Source of the DNA: Nostoc indistinguendum CM1-VF10
GTDB taxonomy: Bacteria; Cyanobacteriota; Cyanobacteriia; Cyanobacteriales; Nostocaceae
NCBI GenBank assembly: GCA_019359215.1
Contig: JAHHHS010000047.1
Span: 1-52,797, forward strand
Direction: 5' to 3'
DNA: 52,797 nucleotides
Shown here: piece by piece, positions 9,312 through 17,779 of the stretch
Numbering within the stretch: position 1 is the first letter of the stretch
Layout of the letters: the number at the start of each line of letters is the position of its first letter
Notes under the pieces: generated by a model
Seen by the model: the letters and a program-made list of their open reading frames with translations, nothing else
The model's database searches: none
Told to the model about the DNA's origin: nothing
Translations under genes and position numbers: made by a program

Positions 9312-10493
9312 TTAGTTAGCTTGAGGAATGCTATATAGCTTTTTTGCTCTAGAAGGGAATTCAGCTATTGTTTTTGCATAAATTGTTCGTAGATTATTTA
9401 CATGAGTAGCCATTGTAAATTCTTTCATCAATAAAGCATGGCCTTGTTGCCCCATGTATCGGCTTTTTTGATGATCTCTATACAACTCATGGATGGCATC
9501 AGCCAGCTTTTTGATATCATTACCTGGAACAAGAATACCCGTTTCTCCATCCCGTAAATGTTCTGGAATCCCTCCGACTGCACTACCAATTACAGGTCGA
9601 TAACGAGAGTATGCTTCCAGAGTTACAAGACCAGCAGGTTCAGGCCAAACGCTAGGAAAAATGACTGCAAAACACTGTTGATAAAGTTGATTTATTTTAT
9701 CGCGATCGCACCAGCCATGCCAAGTGATCCGGTTATTTAATTTGAGGCTGTTTGCTAATTTTTCTAAGCGGGGTCGTTCCCATCCTTCACCTGCGATATC
9801 AAGTTTAATTTGCGGGTCTGTATGTATTAAGGTTTTGAGTAACCATTCTAGACCTTTGTCAGAAACAATTCGTCCCGCAAACAAAATTCTATGATTTTGA
9901 TGGACTTCTAAACTTAAGGGTGCAGTTGCTGTTTGCGGTACAGAGATCCCACAGTGTAGCGTTAGAGTTTGTTCTGGAGGTACACCATTTTGGATCAATT
10001 GTTGCCGCACATATTCGCTATTAGCAACAAAAGTAATTTTTATCTTTTTTAAGATATTTAATAACTGATTAGTAGTTTGAAGTTCTTTCAAAGTTTTGAA
10101 AGGTCTACGGCTACCACACTTATCTACTAGTTTACCCCAGGTACATCCTAAATAAGAAAAGTTGCGATCGCAGATTGTCCGTTGCCCTGCTAAATATTTT
10201 GTACCGCTAGGACAGTAGAATGAGTGATTATGAACGCTGAAGATGGCAGGGCATTCGCCTGTAAGCTGCAATAGCAAATCTGGGCTGTGAATGTGCAGCA
10301 ATTTAAACTGGCTTTGATCTACATTGTTAAGCGATTTTATCACGCGATCGCTAACTTCATGTGGTCGATGTTCAAATAGAGAAGCTAAATAAGTTTCAAC
10401 ACCTCCACCCTCACCTACATCAAAATTAGAGCATTGATAAATTAGGTCTTTGTTATATTTTTTATCGTACATTTTTTCGTTAATATTAAGCAT
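9312..10493 (-). CDS. Glycosyltransferase family 4 with N-terminal cysteine cluster
   Basis: The 393-residue GT-B protein begins its conserved part at QCSNFDVGEGGGVETYLASL. A group of cysteines follows (FYCPSGTKY, RTICDRNF, YLGCTWG, DKCGSRRP, about 95-130), which is typical of one GT4 subgroup and may bind metal or stabilise the acceptor domain. The donor domain shows ILFAGRIVSDKGLEWLL (about 205), WHGWCDRDKI and PSVWPEPAGLVTLEAYSRYR (about 280), where EPAGLVTLE is the E-x7-E motif. It is the first gene after hepA in transcription order, 161 bp downstream, with a palindromic repeat in the gap. Its position after hepA resembles the GT that follows hepA in the Anabaena HEP island. Confidence 0.92.
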   Translation of the reverse strand: MLNINEKMYDKKYNKDLIYQCSNFDVGEGGGVETYLASLFEHRPHEVSDRVIKSLNNVDQSQFKLLHIHSPDLLLQLTGECPAIFSVHNHSFYCPSGTKYLAGQRTICDRNFSYLGCTWGKLVDKCGSRRPFKTLKELQTTNQLLNILKKIKITFVANSEYVRQQLIQNGVPPEQTLTLHCGISVPQTATAPLSLEVHQNHRILFAGRIVSDKGLEWLLKTLIHTDPQIKLDIAGEGWERPRLEKLANSLKLNNRITWHGWCDRDKINQLYQQCFAVIFPSVWPEPAGLVTLEAYSRYRPVIGSAVGGIPEHLRDGETGILVPGNDIKKLADAIHELYRDHQKSRYMGQQGHALLMKEFTMATHVNNLRTIYAKTIAEFPSRAKKLYSIPQAN

Positions 10494-10594
10494 ATAGCAC
10501 TAATTTCATTAGCTCTTAAACACTTCTTGTAAAGATAAAGATAATTAAGATACTATTTTTATTTTGGTGTTTACATTTCAACATATATCTGATT

Positions 10595-10622
10595 TAGGGG
10601 TGTATAGCTGTACACCCCTACA
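10595..10622. repeat. Short palindromic repeat, GGGGYGYRYAGCTGTRCRCCCC family
   Basis: The near-perfect palindrome taggggtgtatagctgtaca continues with ccccta and is centred on AGCTG. Related copies occur at 13876-13901 and 17735-17760, and a decayed one at 25717-25740. It sits between hepA and the next glycosyltransferase and could form a hairpin in the transcript, with a role in termination or mRNA stability. That role is inference. Confidence 0.7.
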
Positions 10623-10654
10623 GCCTAAATTTAACGAGATTTTGGATATTATTC

Positions 10655-12505
10655 CTAATCTGATTGTCTTACTTCATACTGCATTTGATGATATTTCCAA
10701 AGCTTACCTTTGAGATCAAGTAGTTCTTTATAGTTACCTTGTTCTACTATTCGTCCTTGTTCTAATACCACAACTTTATCTGCTTTAGAAATAGTAGAAA
10801 GACGGTGAGCGATCGCAATTACTGTCTTACCAACAGATAGCTTTTCTAATGAATCTTGAATTAATCGCTCAGATAGCGAATCTAAAGCACTAGTGGCTTC
10901 ATCCAAAATCAAAATTTCTGGGTTCCGCAGTAAAGCACGCGCAATAGCAATTCGCTGTCTTTGTCCTCCAGATAACCTAACACCGCGATCGCCTAATTGG
11001 GTATCAAAACCTTCGGGCATTTCTAAAATAAATTCCAGTGCATTCGCTAGTTTAGCAGCTGCTTTAATTTCATCATTAGTCGCTTCTGGAGTACCGTAAG
11101 AAATATTTTGCCAAACATCAGTATTGAAGATAAAGGTATCCTGACTGACGACAGCTATTTTGCGACGTAGAGAGTTAATTTCAAACTGTCGTACATCAAC
11201 TTCATCAATGTAAAGATATCCATCTGTAGCATTATAAAATCGAGGAATTAAGTCAGCAAGGGTTGTTTTACCAGCACCCGAAGCTCCAACTAATGCTGTC
11301 ATTTTTCCCTTTTCAATAGTCAGGGTAATATTATGCAGCACTAGATTTTCATCATCGTAGCCAAAATCTACAGATACTAAGTCTATTGACCTTTTTAAAC
11401 CTTTAAACTCAATTTTGCCATTTTTAAAGTAATATTTTTCATCAGTTTTCAACAAATTTTTAATATTATCTGCCGAACCATGTAAAGTACTGAGATATGC
11501 TCTAGTGCCATTAATATCTTGAACGAAGGGAATAAAGCGAAATAGCACAAAGAAAAAGGTTAGCAAAGAAGCAACTTGTAGCGTTCCATTGGTAACAAGG
11601 CTAGTGAATGCTAAAATAATCATTCCGACCAACACCGTAGTCGCTACCCCTTCGGCAATAGGCTTCACAAGTGTCCAAGTAAAAACAACTTTAGTTGTAG
11701 TACTTATTACCTTATCGCTAGCTTTATAGTAACGCTGACGCTCAAATTCTTGAGTACCACAGGTGTGAACAGTACGAATGCCATTAATAAATTCTATGGC
11801 TGTTGATGTAAAATTAGCGTTAGCAGTTGTCATGCCAAAACTTGATTCTCTGACTCTAGCGTTCAGATTAGACAACCCCACACCTAAAAGTGTAAATAGT
11901 AATGCCGAAATCAGCGTTAGTTGCCATGATATCAAAAACATTGATATTAAGTAGACAAGAGTTGTTAATCCTCTAGTTACTAAAAAGGCTCCGCCACTAA
12001 AACCCTGTCTTATCTTTTCGATTTCTGTGGTAATTGTGTTAATTAGTTCACCAGAACGACTTTTGGCAAAGTAACTTAATGATAAGGATTGTAACTGTTC
12101 AAAAATTTGCTTACGTAAGCGATCGGCAAGATGGAGTTGAGATAATTCAGTGTAAACTTGAGAAAAATAGTTAAAAGTCGCACGTAACCAAGTACTTAAT
12201 AAAATCAGCAAAGATACGCGGTAGAGGCGATTAATTGCTGATGACTTTGCTCCCAAAATCCAAATATCAAACCAGCCTATTCCTGTTTGGACAGGTTGAG
12301 CATTAGGACTAGTTAAGCTTTGCAAGAAGGAAAGCAAGAAACCAATACTCACACCTTCAAAAGTTGCCGCCAAAACTGAAAATATCAGAGCTAAAATTGC
12401 AATTTTACGAAAGTGTTTAAATTCTCGCAATATTAAATAGTTGTCTTGCCAAAAGCTAGTAGCTTTGAGCAGACTACGGAGTTGTTGAGGAAATTGGGAA
12501 TGCAT
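10655..12505 (-). CDS. hepA: HepA-like ABC exporter (heterocyst envelope polysaccharide)
   Basis: This 616-residue half-transporter has an N-terminal membrane domain of six helices (about 35-330, including KIAILALIFSVLAATFEG and LTLISALLFTLLGVGLSN). The C-terminal ATPase shows Walker A GASGAGKTT (about 408), the signature LSGGQRQR (about 512), Walker B ILILDEAT with D-loop SALDS (about 535) and H-loop IAHRL (about 567). All ATP-binding residues are intact. The MsbA/ABCB-type fusion is the layout of Anabaena HepA, which is needed to deposit the heterocyst envelope polysaccharide. The name rests on this architecture plus the neighbours: a HepC-like sugar transferase lies 114 bp upstream and GTs follow. 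It probably flips or exports the lipid-linked glycan. The ATG has no clear Shine-Dalgarno. Confidence 0.88.
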   Translation of the reverse strand: MHSQFPQQLRSLLKATSFWQDNYLILREFKHFRKIAILALIFSVLAATFEGVSIGFLLSFLQSLTSPNAQPVQTGIGWFDIWILGAKSSAINRLYRVSLLILLSTWLRATFNYFSQVYTELSQLHLADRLRKQIFEQLQSLSLSYFAKSRSGELINTITTEIEKIRQGFSGGAFLVTRGLTTLVYLISMFLISWQLTLISALLFTLLGVGLSNLNARVRESSFGMTTANANFTSTAIEFINGIRTVHTCGTQEFERQRYYKASDKVISTTTKVVFTWTLVKPIAEGVATTVLVGMIILAFTSLVTNGTLQVASLLTFFFVLFRFIPFVQDINGTRAYLSTLHGSADNIKNLLKTDEKYYFKNGKIEFKGLKRSIDLVSVDFGYDDENLVLHNITLTIEKGKMTALVGASGAGKTTLADLIPRFYNATDGYLYIDEVDVRQFEINSLRRKIAVVSQDTFIFNTDVWQNISYGTPEATNDEIKAAAKLANALEFILEMPEGFDTQLGDRGVRLSGGQRQRIAIARALLRNPEILILDEATSALDSLSERLIQDSLEKLSVGKTVIAIAHRLSTISKADKVVVLEQGRIVEQGNYKELLDLKGKLWKYHQMQYEVRQSD

Positions 12506-12619
12506 GGATTTTATAATAATAGTTTGGCAAGGTAGATAGACCGTTATAAATGCGATTTAAGCAATTTTTGCTTTATCTTCAGTGCGGTAGATGAAAACAT
12601 CAATTACCGCACAGATAAA

Positions 12620-13339
12620 TTACAGGGTTTGGCTATCTAGATGTAACAGGTGAGACTGTGCGTCTGCTTCCCATAAAGCTGTAATTTCTGGTAGTTTATT
12701 TATCTGTACTGCATCTTCTAAAGTCCAACAACGAAATCCGGTTAAACTCATGTCACCTCGCAGCACGTTAAATAACTGTGGTAAATTGTCGAGACTGTAT
12801 TTACCCATCCAACGTTCTAGTGGTGTGGTGTTTTGGGTGTGAAACCTGATTAACCGAAACAGTTTACCCCGTTCTCCAACACGCCATTCATGACAAAAAA
12901 GTGACCCTGGCGAGTAAACCTGCATTAACACAATCAATCCCAACATGACTGGACTTACTAATAACAGCAGCACGAAAGCAGCAATCCAATCAATTAGTCG
13001 CTGTAATTGTCTGAAGGGTTGATTAGGCAGTTTTTTGTTAGCGGGTATGCTTAGGAATATTGGTTTTTGAGCTTCTTCACACGCATCTGCCCAAAACCTG
13101 AGCAAAGCTTCACCCAATTTTGGATCTATGCTTACCAAACTTACAGGAGAATGTTGTAAGCATTCTACTAGTGATCGCTTGCTATTTAATGCAGGCAGAT
13201 ATGGTTGTTTAACTTGTCCAGGCGGCTTCACCAACAGCTTACCCCGTCGCCACTGGAGTGTGCAGTCCCCACGATTATCTTGGTGTGACTGGGTTACATC
13301 ATATAAATTCTCTAGAGTTGGAATTATTGAAGTTGTCAT
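12620..13339 (-). CDS. hepC: HepC-like polyprenyl-phosphate sugar-phosphotransferase (initiating transferase domain)
   Basis: The 239-residue protein has a family-variable N-terminal third and then the bacterial sugar transferase (WbaP/PglC-type) domain: membrane helix RLIDWIAAFVLLLLVSPVML (about 114-133), SPGSLFCHEWRVGERGKLFR (about 143-162), YSLDNLPQLFNVLRGDMSLT (181-200), then GFRC. Family members transfer a sugar-1-phosphate to polyprenyl phosphate and so start glycan assembly. The catalytic pair usually seen as Asp-Glu in SLDELPQ is Asp184-Asn185 here, and the usual GPRP motif reads GFRC, so activity may be altered. Position directly upstream of hepA supports the hepC label, as in Anabaena PCC 7120. 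A 658-bp non-coding region upstream gives room for a developmental promoter. Confidence 0.82.
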   Translation of the reverse strand: MTTSIIPTLENLYDVTQSHQDNRGDCTLQWRRGKLLVKPPGQVKQPYLPALNSKRSLVECLQHSPVSLVSIDPKLGEALLRFWADACEEAQKPIFLSIPANKKLPNQPFRQLQRLIDWIAAFVLLLLVSPVMLGLIVLMQVYSPGSLFCHEWRVGERGKLFRLIRFHTQNTTPLERWMGKYSLDNLPQLFNVLRGDMSLTGFRCWTLEDAVQINKLPEITALWEADAQSHLLHLDSQTL

Positions 13340-13875
13340 AATGTCTTTGGGTTTATACAGGAGTGAATTACTGAGGCGTTATCAAAGGCTATCAATGCCA
13401 AAGACCCAAATCCGAATCTTGTTGTCAGTCCAAATTGGAGAGAATTGAGGGCAAAAATATGTTATTGCTATTTGCCACTCAGCCAAGCACATATCATCCA
13501 GAACCCTGCTGGTGTAGAGGTGTACAAATCAACCTTACTATCAATATTCATGGGCAATCGGTATTTTCCGGTAACTACTGAAAGTAGAAATATGTAGAGG
13601 GAAATTACCCATAAATCTATATCTACGTTTAATTGTACTGGGGTGTTTATTGTGTCGATAGATTAAAAAAAACCAGTCCAATCTTGTCTTCTAGCCTTTA
13701 TGAAGGTGCTTTAATTTCTAGAATATAAGAGTATTTAGAAATAGCGATCGCTCAAATAAATTCTTTATTTACTCTTTAAATAGCCAGTGATTTCTCTGAT
13801 AACCCATAAAGATAGCATAAATATGCTGAGATTTTCCTGATAGCAACAAAATTAAATTTGGTTCATCAAAAACAA

Positions 13876-13901
13876 AGGGCGCACAAGCTGTGCGCCCCTA
13901 C
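13876..13901. repeat. Short palindromic repeat, second copy
   Basis: The sequence gggcgcacaagctgtgcgcc is a palindrome of the same family as those at 10595-10622 and 17735-17760. It lies in the gap upstream of hepC and downstream of the wzc-like gene. Confidence 0.7.
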
Positions 13902-13931
13902 TGCGTGTTGTATTTAAAGGTATTGCATCAT

Positions 13932-13961
13932 AGCCCCCTCATCGCTTGCAGGGAGGGGGCT
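13932..13961 (-). terminator. GC-rich hairpin after the wzc-like gene (possible terminator)
   Basis: The arms agccccctc (13932-13940) and gagggggct (13953-13961) are perfectly complementary with a 12-nt loop, about 37 bp beyond the wzc-like stop codon. No T-run follows on the minus strand, so it is not a textbook intrinsic terminator. This GC-rich sequence type is also a common dispersed repeat in Nostoc genomes. Confidence 0.35.
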
Positions 13962-13997
13962 GGGGGTGGGGTTCTTTCAACCTATAACCGCTAATAA

Positions 13998-16226
13998 CTA
14001 CTTTTCCACAGCTTGACGCAGAGCTAATTGGTGTTCTTTTACATAAGGGACGTAATTACTGCTAGAGTTTGATACTCCGTTAGCTACAACTCCAATCAGA
14101 TTTAACTTACTCAACATGGCTGTCGCTTGATTAAGCTGACTCCGCGTCACAATACCAATGCTTGCCACCATGACCACGCTACGACAAGATGATGCGGTAA
14201 GCATGGCATCCACCAAACCGAGAACTGGGGAAGCATCTATGAGTACCAAATCATAGTTTTCTTCAAATGCTGCCATTAATTGCATCATCCGAGGGGAACT
14301 CAAGAGATTAGCTGGGTCAGCAGGTTTGGGGCCAGCCGTCAAAATATCGATGTAAGCGGAACCTGAATATTGAAGACTAATCTGGTTGGGTAGATTTGCA
14401 TCACTAGCCAATAGAGTTGAAAGCCCTTGTTCATTAGGAAGATTCAGTTGGTGATGCAAACTGGGATCACGTAAGTTGGCATCAATTAGTAAAACCCTTT
14501 TGTGTAAACGGGCAGCACTCATCGCTAAACCCAACGCCAAAGCTGACTTACCCTCATCAGGTAAAGCTGAGGTAATCATCAAAGATTTTAAGTTAGCAAC
14601 AGTATTCAAAAGTTCAATGTTTTTGTAAATCAGATCCAGCGATTCCCAACGTGGTGGAGATTGCAATACCTGAATTGTCCAAGGAGCGAGAACTTCTGGC
14701 TTACCAAAGGGCAACTTGATCATTGATTCTCTGGGTTTGGCTGGCGGTAATTTGGGAGTTGTTCCCAACAACGGCATGGCCATTTGCTTCTCTAACTCAG
14801 CAGTGGTGTGAACTGCATCATCAGCCGATTCTCGGATAAAGGCAGCAATGCCTCCTAACATAAACCCAACCACAGCACCTAACAGCAAGTTCTGTTGGAG
14901 ATTGGGGCCTAATTGTGCGCCTTTTTGGGGATCTTCCACAACTTCCCAATTAAATCCACCCTTAGAAAGTTCTTGCCGCAATTGCTGTTCTGCTCTTAAA
15001 AGTTGCTCTAATCTTTCACGACTAAATTGCAACTGTGGTAGCATCCGATTGTAATAAGCCAAGAGAGGCGGGAAGCGTTTAATTTCAAAACGTAGCTCGT
15101 TTTCTTTCTTTGCCAAAGTTTGATCGCGAGCAGTTAAAGCAACTATAGTTGTTTGTGTTTCTACTAGCTGACCAGCAAGGTTAAGATCAATTTCACCAAG
15201 TTGTCCTTTTTCGAGAAGAGAGTCTCCATTCGTGAATGCACCAGCAGACTTTCCGCCTAAAGTTCTTCCTACCTCTTGTTGCAATAATTCCTTTTGGTTC
15301 TGAAGCTGTTCTTTGAGCTTTTGCACACTTGGAGTTTGATCTGTAAAGCGTAAACGTTCCTGTCCTAGTGCCAGTTCAGTTTTTTGGATTTCGTTGAGTA
15401 AGCTTTGGTAGCGAGTAGACTGACTCAGACGAGAAGCAACTAAAGCATTTTGAGGAGAACGGTTAAGTTGTTCTTCCAAAGATTTCTGGCGTGCCAAAGC
15501 TTCTCCATATTGAGCACGAGCTGTCTGACGTTCTTGAGCAATATTGTTCAAAGCTGTCTCAATCGCTTTAGCTTGTGACTCTGGATCAATTAAGTTTTGA
15601 TTTCTGCGAAACCTTTGTAAATTTGTCTCAGCCGCGTTTACTTCTTCACTGGCTTTACTTAACTGCTCTCTGATAATTTGCAGACCTTTTTGTAACCGCG
15701 AAGTCTGCTGTTGTTTGTTATATTCAACATAAACTTGTCGAATCGCATCCAGAACTTTTTGTGTCTTTTCTGGATCTCCAGCAGTGTATTCAACTTGAAA
15801 TATTTTAGTAGCAACATTATCTTCTTTGCTCCTTAATTGAGTTAAGACCAAAGAAGTTTTAATCTCAGCTGCACTTATATCTGGATAATCAGACTGAAGT
15901 TTATCAACTGCTTTTTGGATAAGTCCTGAGCTCTGCATCAAGTTAAGCTGGGTGGCAGTATCTATCACAACATCAGAGTCAGTAAACTGGTTGTCTATGC
16001 CCGCACCTTCTTTTTTACCTTGATAGTTAGGTTCTACTAACAGTTGCATTGAACTTTTATAAGTAGGTTTGGTTTTAAAAGTTACCATACCTGCAATAGC
16101 AATAGAAGCAATTAATACTGTTAGGAACCAAGGAAATCTTCGCACAAATACGGCAAATAATTGTCCGTAGCTTGGTTCGTTTTCAGAAGCTGTAGTTATG
16201 TGAGTATTTAGACTAGTTTGAACCAC
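13998..16226 (-). CDS. Wzc-like polysaccharide co-polymerase with BY-kinase domain
   Basis: The protein combines a Wzz/GumC-type N-terminal part with a cytoplasmic P-loop kinase domain. One TM helix (FLTVLIASIAIAGMVTF) comes first, then a long periplasmic coiled coil (about 140-420), then a second TM with a GxxxG pattern (LLLGAVVGFMLGGIAAFI). The kinase domain has Walker A LPDEGKSAL (about 555), Walker A' VLLIDANLRDP (about 585) and Walker B LVLIDASPVLGL (about 662). Such proteins set chain length and gate export. The C-terminal tail has only two tyrosines (NYVPYVKEHQ), far fewer than the Tyr cluster of enteric Wzc. I prefer the GTG at 16226 (aagga 8 nt upstream) over the TTG at 16247. It lies between a GT4 and hepC, matching the HEP island layout. 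Confidence 0.9.
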   Translation of the reverse strand: MVQTSLNTHITTASENEPSYGQLFAVFVRRFPWFLTVLIASIAIAGMVTFKTKPTYKSSMQLLVEPNYQGKKEGAGIDNQFTDSDVVIDTATQLNLMQSSGLIQKAVDKLQSDYPDISAAEIKTSLVLTQLRSKEDNVATKIFQVEYTAGDPEKTQKVLDAIRQVYVEYNKQQQTSRLQKGLQIIREQLSKASEEVNAAETNLQRFRRNQNLIDPESQAKAIETALNNIAQERQTARAQYGEALARQKSLEEQLNRSPQNALVASRLSQSTRYQSLLNEIQKTELALGQERLRFTDQTPSVQKLKEQLQNQKELLQQEVGRTLGGKSAGAFTNGDSLLEKGQLGEIDLNLAGQLVETQTTIVALTARDQTLAKKENELRFEIKRFPPLLAYYNRMLPQLQFSRERLEQLLRAEQQLRQELSKGGFNWEVVEDPQKGAQLGPNLQQNLLLGAVVGFMLGGIAAFIRESADDAVHTTAELEKQMAMPLLGTTPKLPPAKPRESMIKLPFGKPEVLAPWTIQVLQSPPRWESLDLIYKNIELLNTVANLKSLMITSALPDEGKSALALGLAMSAARLHKRVLLIDANLRDPSLHHQLNLPNEQGLSTLLASDANLPNQISLQYSGSAYIDILTAGPKPADPANLLSSPRMMQLMAAFEENYDLVLIDASPVLGLVDAMLTASSCRSVVMVASIGIVTRSQLNQATAMLSKLNLIGVVANGVSNSSSNYVPYVKEHQLALRQAVEK

Positions 16227-16290
16227 TTTTATTATCCTTGTCTTCAAGACTTACGCTAAGAGATTCTCCGATACCTATTCTTTTTCCGAA

Positions 16291-16350
16291 CCGCCTTCTC
16301 TGCGTTCGCGTAGCGTGTCGCAGACAGAGGCTTCCGCCAACGAGCAGGAG
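16291..16350. repeat. Dispersed repeat with inverted GCGTAGCG-type segments
   Basis: The short gap between the GT4 and wzc-like genes contains tctctgcgttcgcgtagcgt followed by cttccgccaacgagc. Related sequence (gagacgcgaacgcgaacgcc, ccaacgagacgc) occurs in the opposite sense at 25861-25930. This is a known style of dispersed intergenic repeat in Nostoc-type genomes; no function is assigned. Confidence 0.55.
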
Positions 16351-16394
16351 AGAAAAATAAATAGGTAATCTTATAGTGGGAAGAGATTCAGAAA

Positions 16395-17495
16395 TCAAAT
16401 GAATATTTGATGCAGACCACAAGCTTGGTTAATAATTTGCTCAACTTTCCCAAAGAATGCATTCTCCGAAAAGTTTGCTACTGCATGATGACGGATGCGA
16501 TCGTAATCCCAAGAGATGCCATTGGCTTCTAGTAATGCAATTTGTAGAGATTCGGGTGTTTGTCTTTTGAAAAAGACTCCTGTTTCGCCTGGTATTTGAG
16601 TATCTAAAACTCCACCTGCTCCATAGGCGATGACTGGTGTGCCACTAGCATTAGCCTCTACTGGAACTAATCCGTAATCTTCTAGGGCTGCGACAATAAT
16701 AGACTTGGCTTTGGAAAACAAGTCTTTGCGGGTTCTATCACTTACGTGTCCCAAGAATTCAATATTTTGTAATGCTTTAGATTTTAACCGTGCTTGTTCT
16801 GGCCCGTCGCCTGATATTAATAACCGCCATCCCAGCCAATTAAAAGCTTCGACTATGATATCAAGGCGTTTATAGCTGATCATCCGGGCTGAGGCCAGAT
16901 AATATTCATCTTTTATATCGGAAAAAAGAAATTTACTAGTATCAATTGGATAGTTCACCATCATTGCCTTTTTGCCATAAATACTTTCAATACGGCGGGC
17001 AACAACACTAGAATTAGCAATGTAAAGGTCAGGTTCCTGTGCATATTTCAGGTCTACCTTTCTCATTAGTTGAAATACTTGTTCGATTAAAGGAGCAAAA
17101 TATCTATAGTCTCCGTACTCTCTTAAATAAGTTGCTGTATCCCATAAGAAACGAGTGACATTATGGCAAAAGCAAATGTGGCGGGCATTTGGCTTTTTTC
17201 GCACTGCTTTGGCGAAGCTGGTGCTACTGCTAATAATTAGATCGTAATCTTGCAAATCCAAGGCACGAAAGGCAGGAAAATATAGAGGAGCCATTGACCT
17301 GAAATGTTTTGCTGCACCAGGAATTTTTTGCAAGAATGTTGTGTTGACTATGCGATCGCCTAGATCAATAGTTTTTTGTGGATCGTACAGAGATGTGAAA
17401 ATGTCTGCTTCAGGATAACGCTTACAAAGCAGTTCAAATACACGCTCTGCCCCACCTCGCTGGGTTAGATAATCGTGGACTAGAGCAATTTTCAT
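16395..17495 (-). CDS. Glycosyltransferase family 4 (WbaZ/mannosyltransferase-like)
   Basis: The 366-residue GT-B enzyme opens with MKIALVHDYLTQRGGAERVF and has FCHNVTRFLWD (about 108) in the acceptor domain. The donor domain shows MISYKRLDIIVEAFNWLG (about 205), LISGDGPEQARLKS, then AALEDYGLVPVEANASGTPV (about 270), in which EDYGLVPVE is the E-x7-E motif, and AYGAGGVLDT. This pattern is closest to the WbaZ-like subgroup that adds mannose-type residues in O-antigen and capsule pathways. The actual donor is unknown. It is transcribed just upstream of the wzc-like gene, with a dispersed repeat in the gap. Confidence 0.92.
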   Translation of the reverse strand: MKIALVHDYLTQRGGAERVFELLCKRYPEADIFTSLYDPQKTIDLGDRIVNTTFLQKIPGAAKHFRSMAPLYFPAFRALDLQDYDLIISSSTSFAKAVRKKPNARHICFCHNVTRFLWDTATYLREYGDYRYFAPLIEQVFQLMRKVDLKYAQEPDLYIANSSVVARRIESIYGKKAMMVNYPIDTSKFLFSDIKDEYYLASARMISYKRLDIIVEAFNWLGWRLLISGDGPEQARLKSKALQNIEFLGHVSDRTRKDLFSKAKSIIVAALEDYGLVPVEANASGTPVIAYGAGGVLDTQIPGETGVFFKRQTPESLQIALLEANGISWDYDRIRHHAVANFSENAFFGKVEQIINQACGLHQIFI

Positions 17496-17640
17496 GAATT
17501 TGACCTAAAGTTTCGATCAGGTTTGTTTCAACGCTCCCCAGCAAGTTAATATCAACAACTTTAGTGTCCCGCAGTATAGCTTCCTATCCTCTTAACGAAA
17601 TTCTGGCGACAAATACGTAGGTAGCTAGGGGCCTGGGAGA

Positions 17641-17760
17641 TCCCCCCAGCCCCCCTTAAAAAGGGGGGCTTTTTTAATTTTCACCCCCTTAAAAAAGGGG
17701 TCGCCGCAGGCGGGGGGATTTTTCCAAAACATAAAGGGCGTACAGCTGTACGCCCCTACA
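17641..17760. repeat. GC-rich hairpin repeats and third palindromic repeat copy
   Basis: The gap between the SAF-domain oxidoreductase and the GT4 gene holds three elements. The first is agcccccc/ggggggct around 17648-17670, followed on the plus strand by tttttt. The second is a related ccccctt/aagggg hairpin (17683-17700). The third is the palindrome gggcgtacagctgtacgccc (17736-17755). The first hairpin looks like a plus-strand intrinsic terminator, but no plus-strand gene ends here, so I treat all three as dispersed repeats. Confidence 0.65.
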
Positions 17761-17779
17761 GCCAATTCATTTGTCGCTA

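Larger units (their letters stand above)
13340..13997. other. Long intergenic region between the wzc-like gene and hepC
   Basis: This 658-bp stretch is the longest gap inside the island and presumably holds the hepC-hepA promoter. It contains a HIP1-like octamer near 13744, a palindromic repeat (13876-13901), a GC-rich hairpin just past the wzc-like stop (13932-13961) and a possible 40-codon plus-strand ORF (13459-13581, preceded by gaggg). No convincing NtcA-type GTAN8TAC site was found. Confidence 0.5.

Noticed and set aside
13594..13610. NtcA-like site GTA...TAC upstream of hepC
   Set aside because: The spacing is nine bases, not the eight of the consensus, and no matching -10 element could be placed.
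17648..17675. Intrinsic terminator on the plus strand (GC stem plus T-run)
   Set aside because: No plus-strand gene ends there; the sequence belongs to a common C-rich dispersed repeat.
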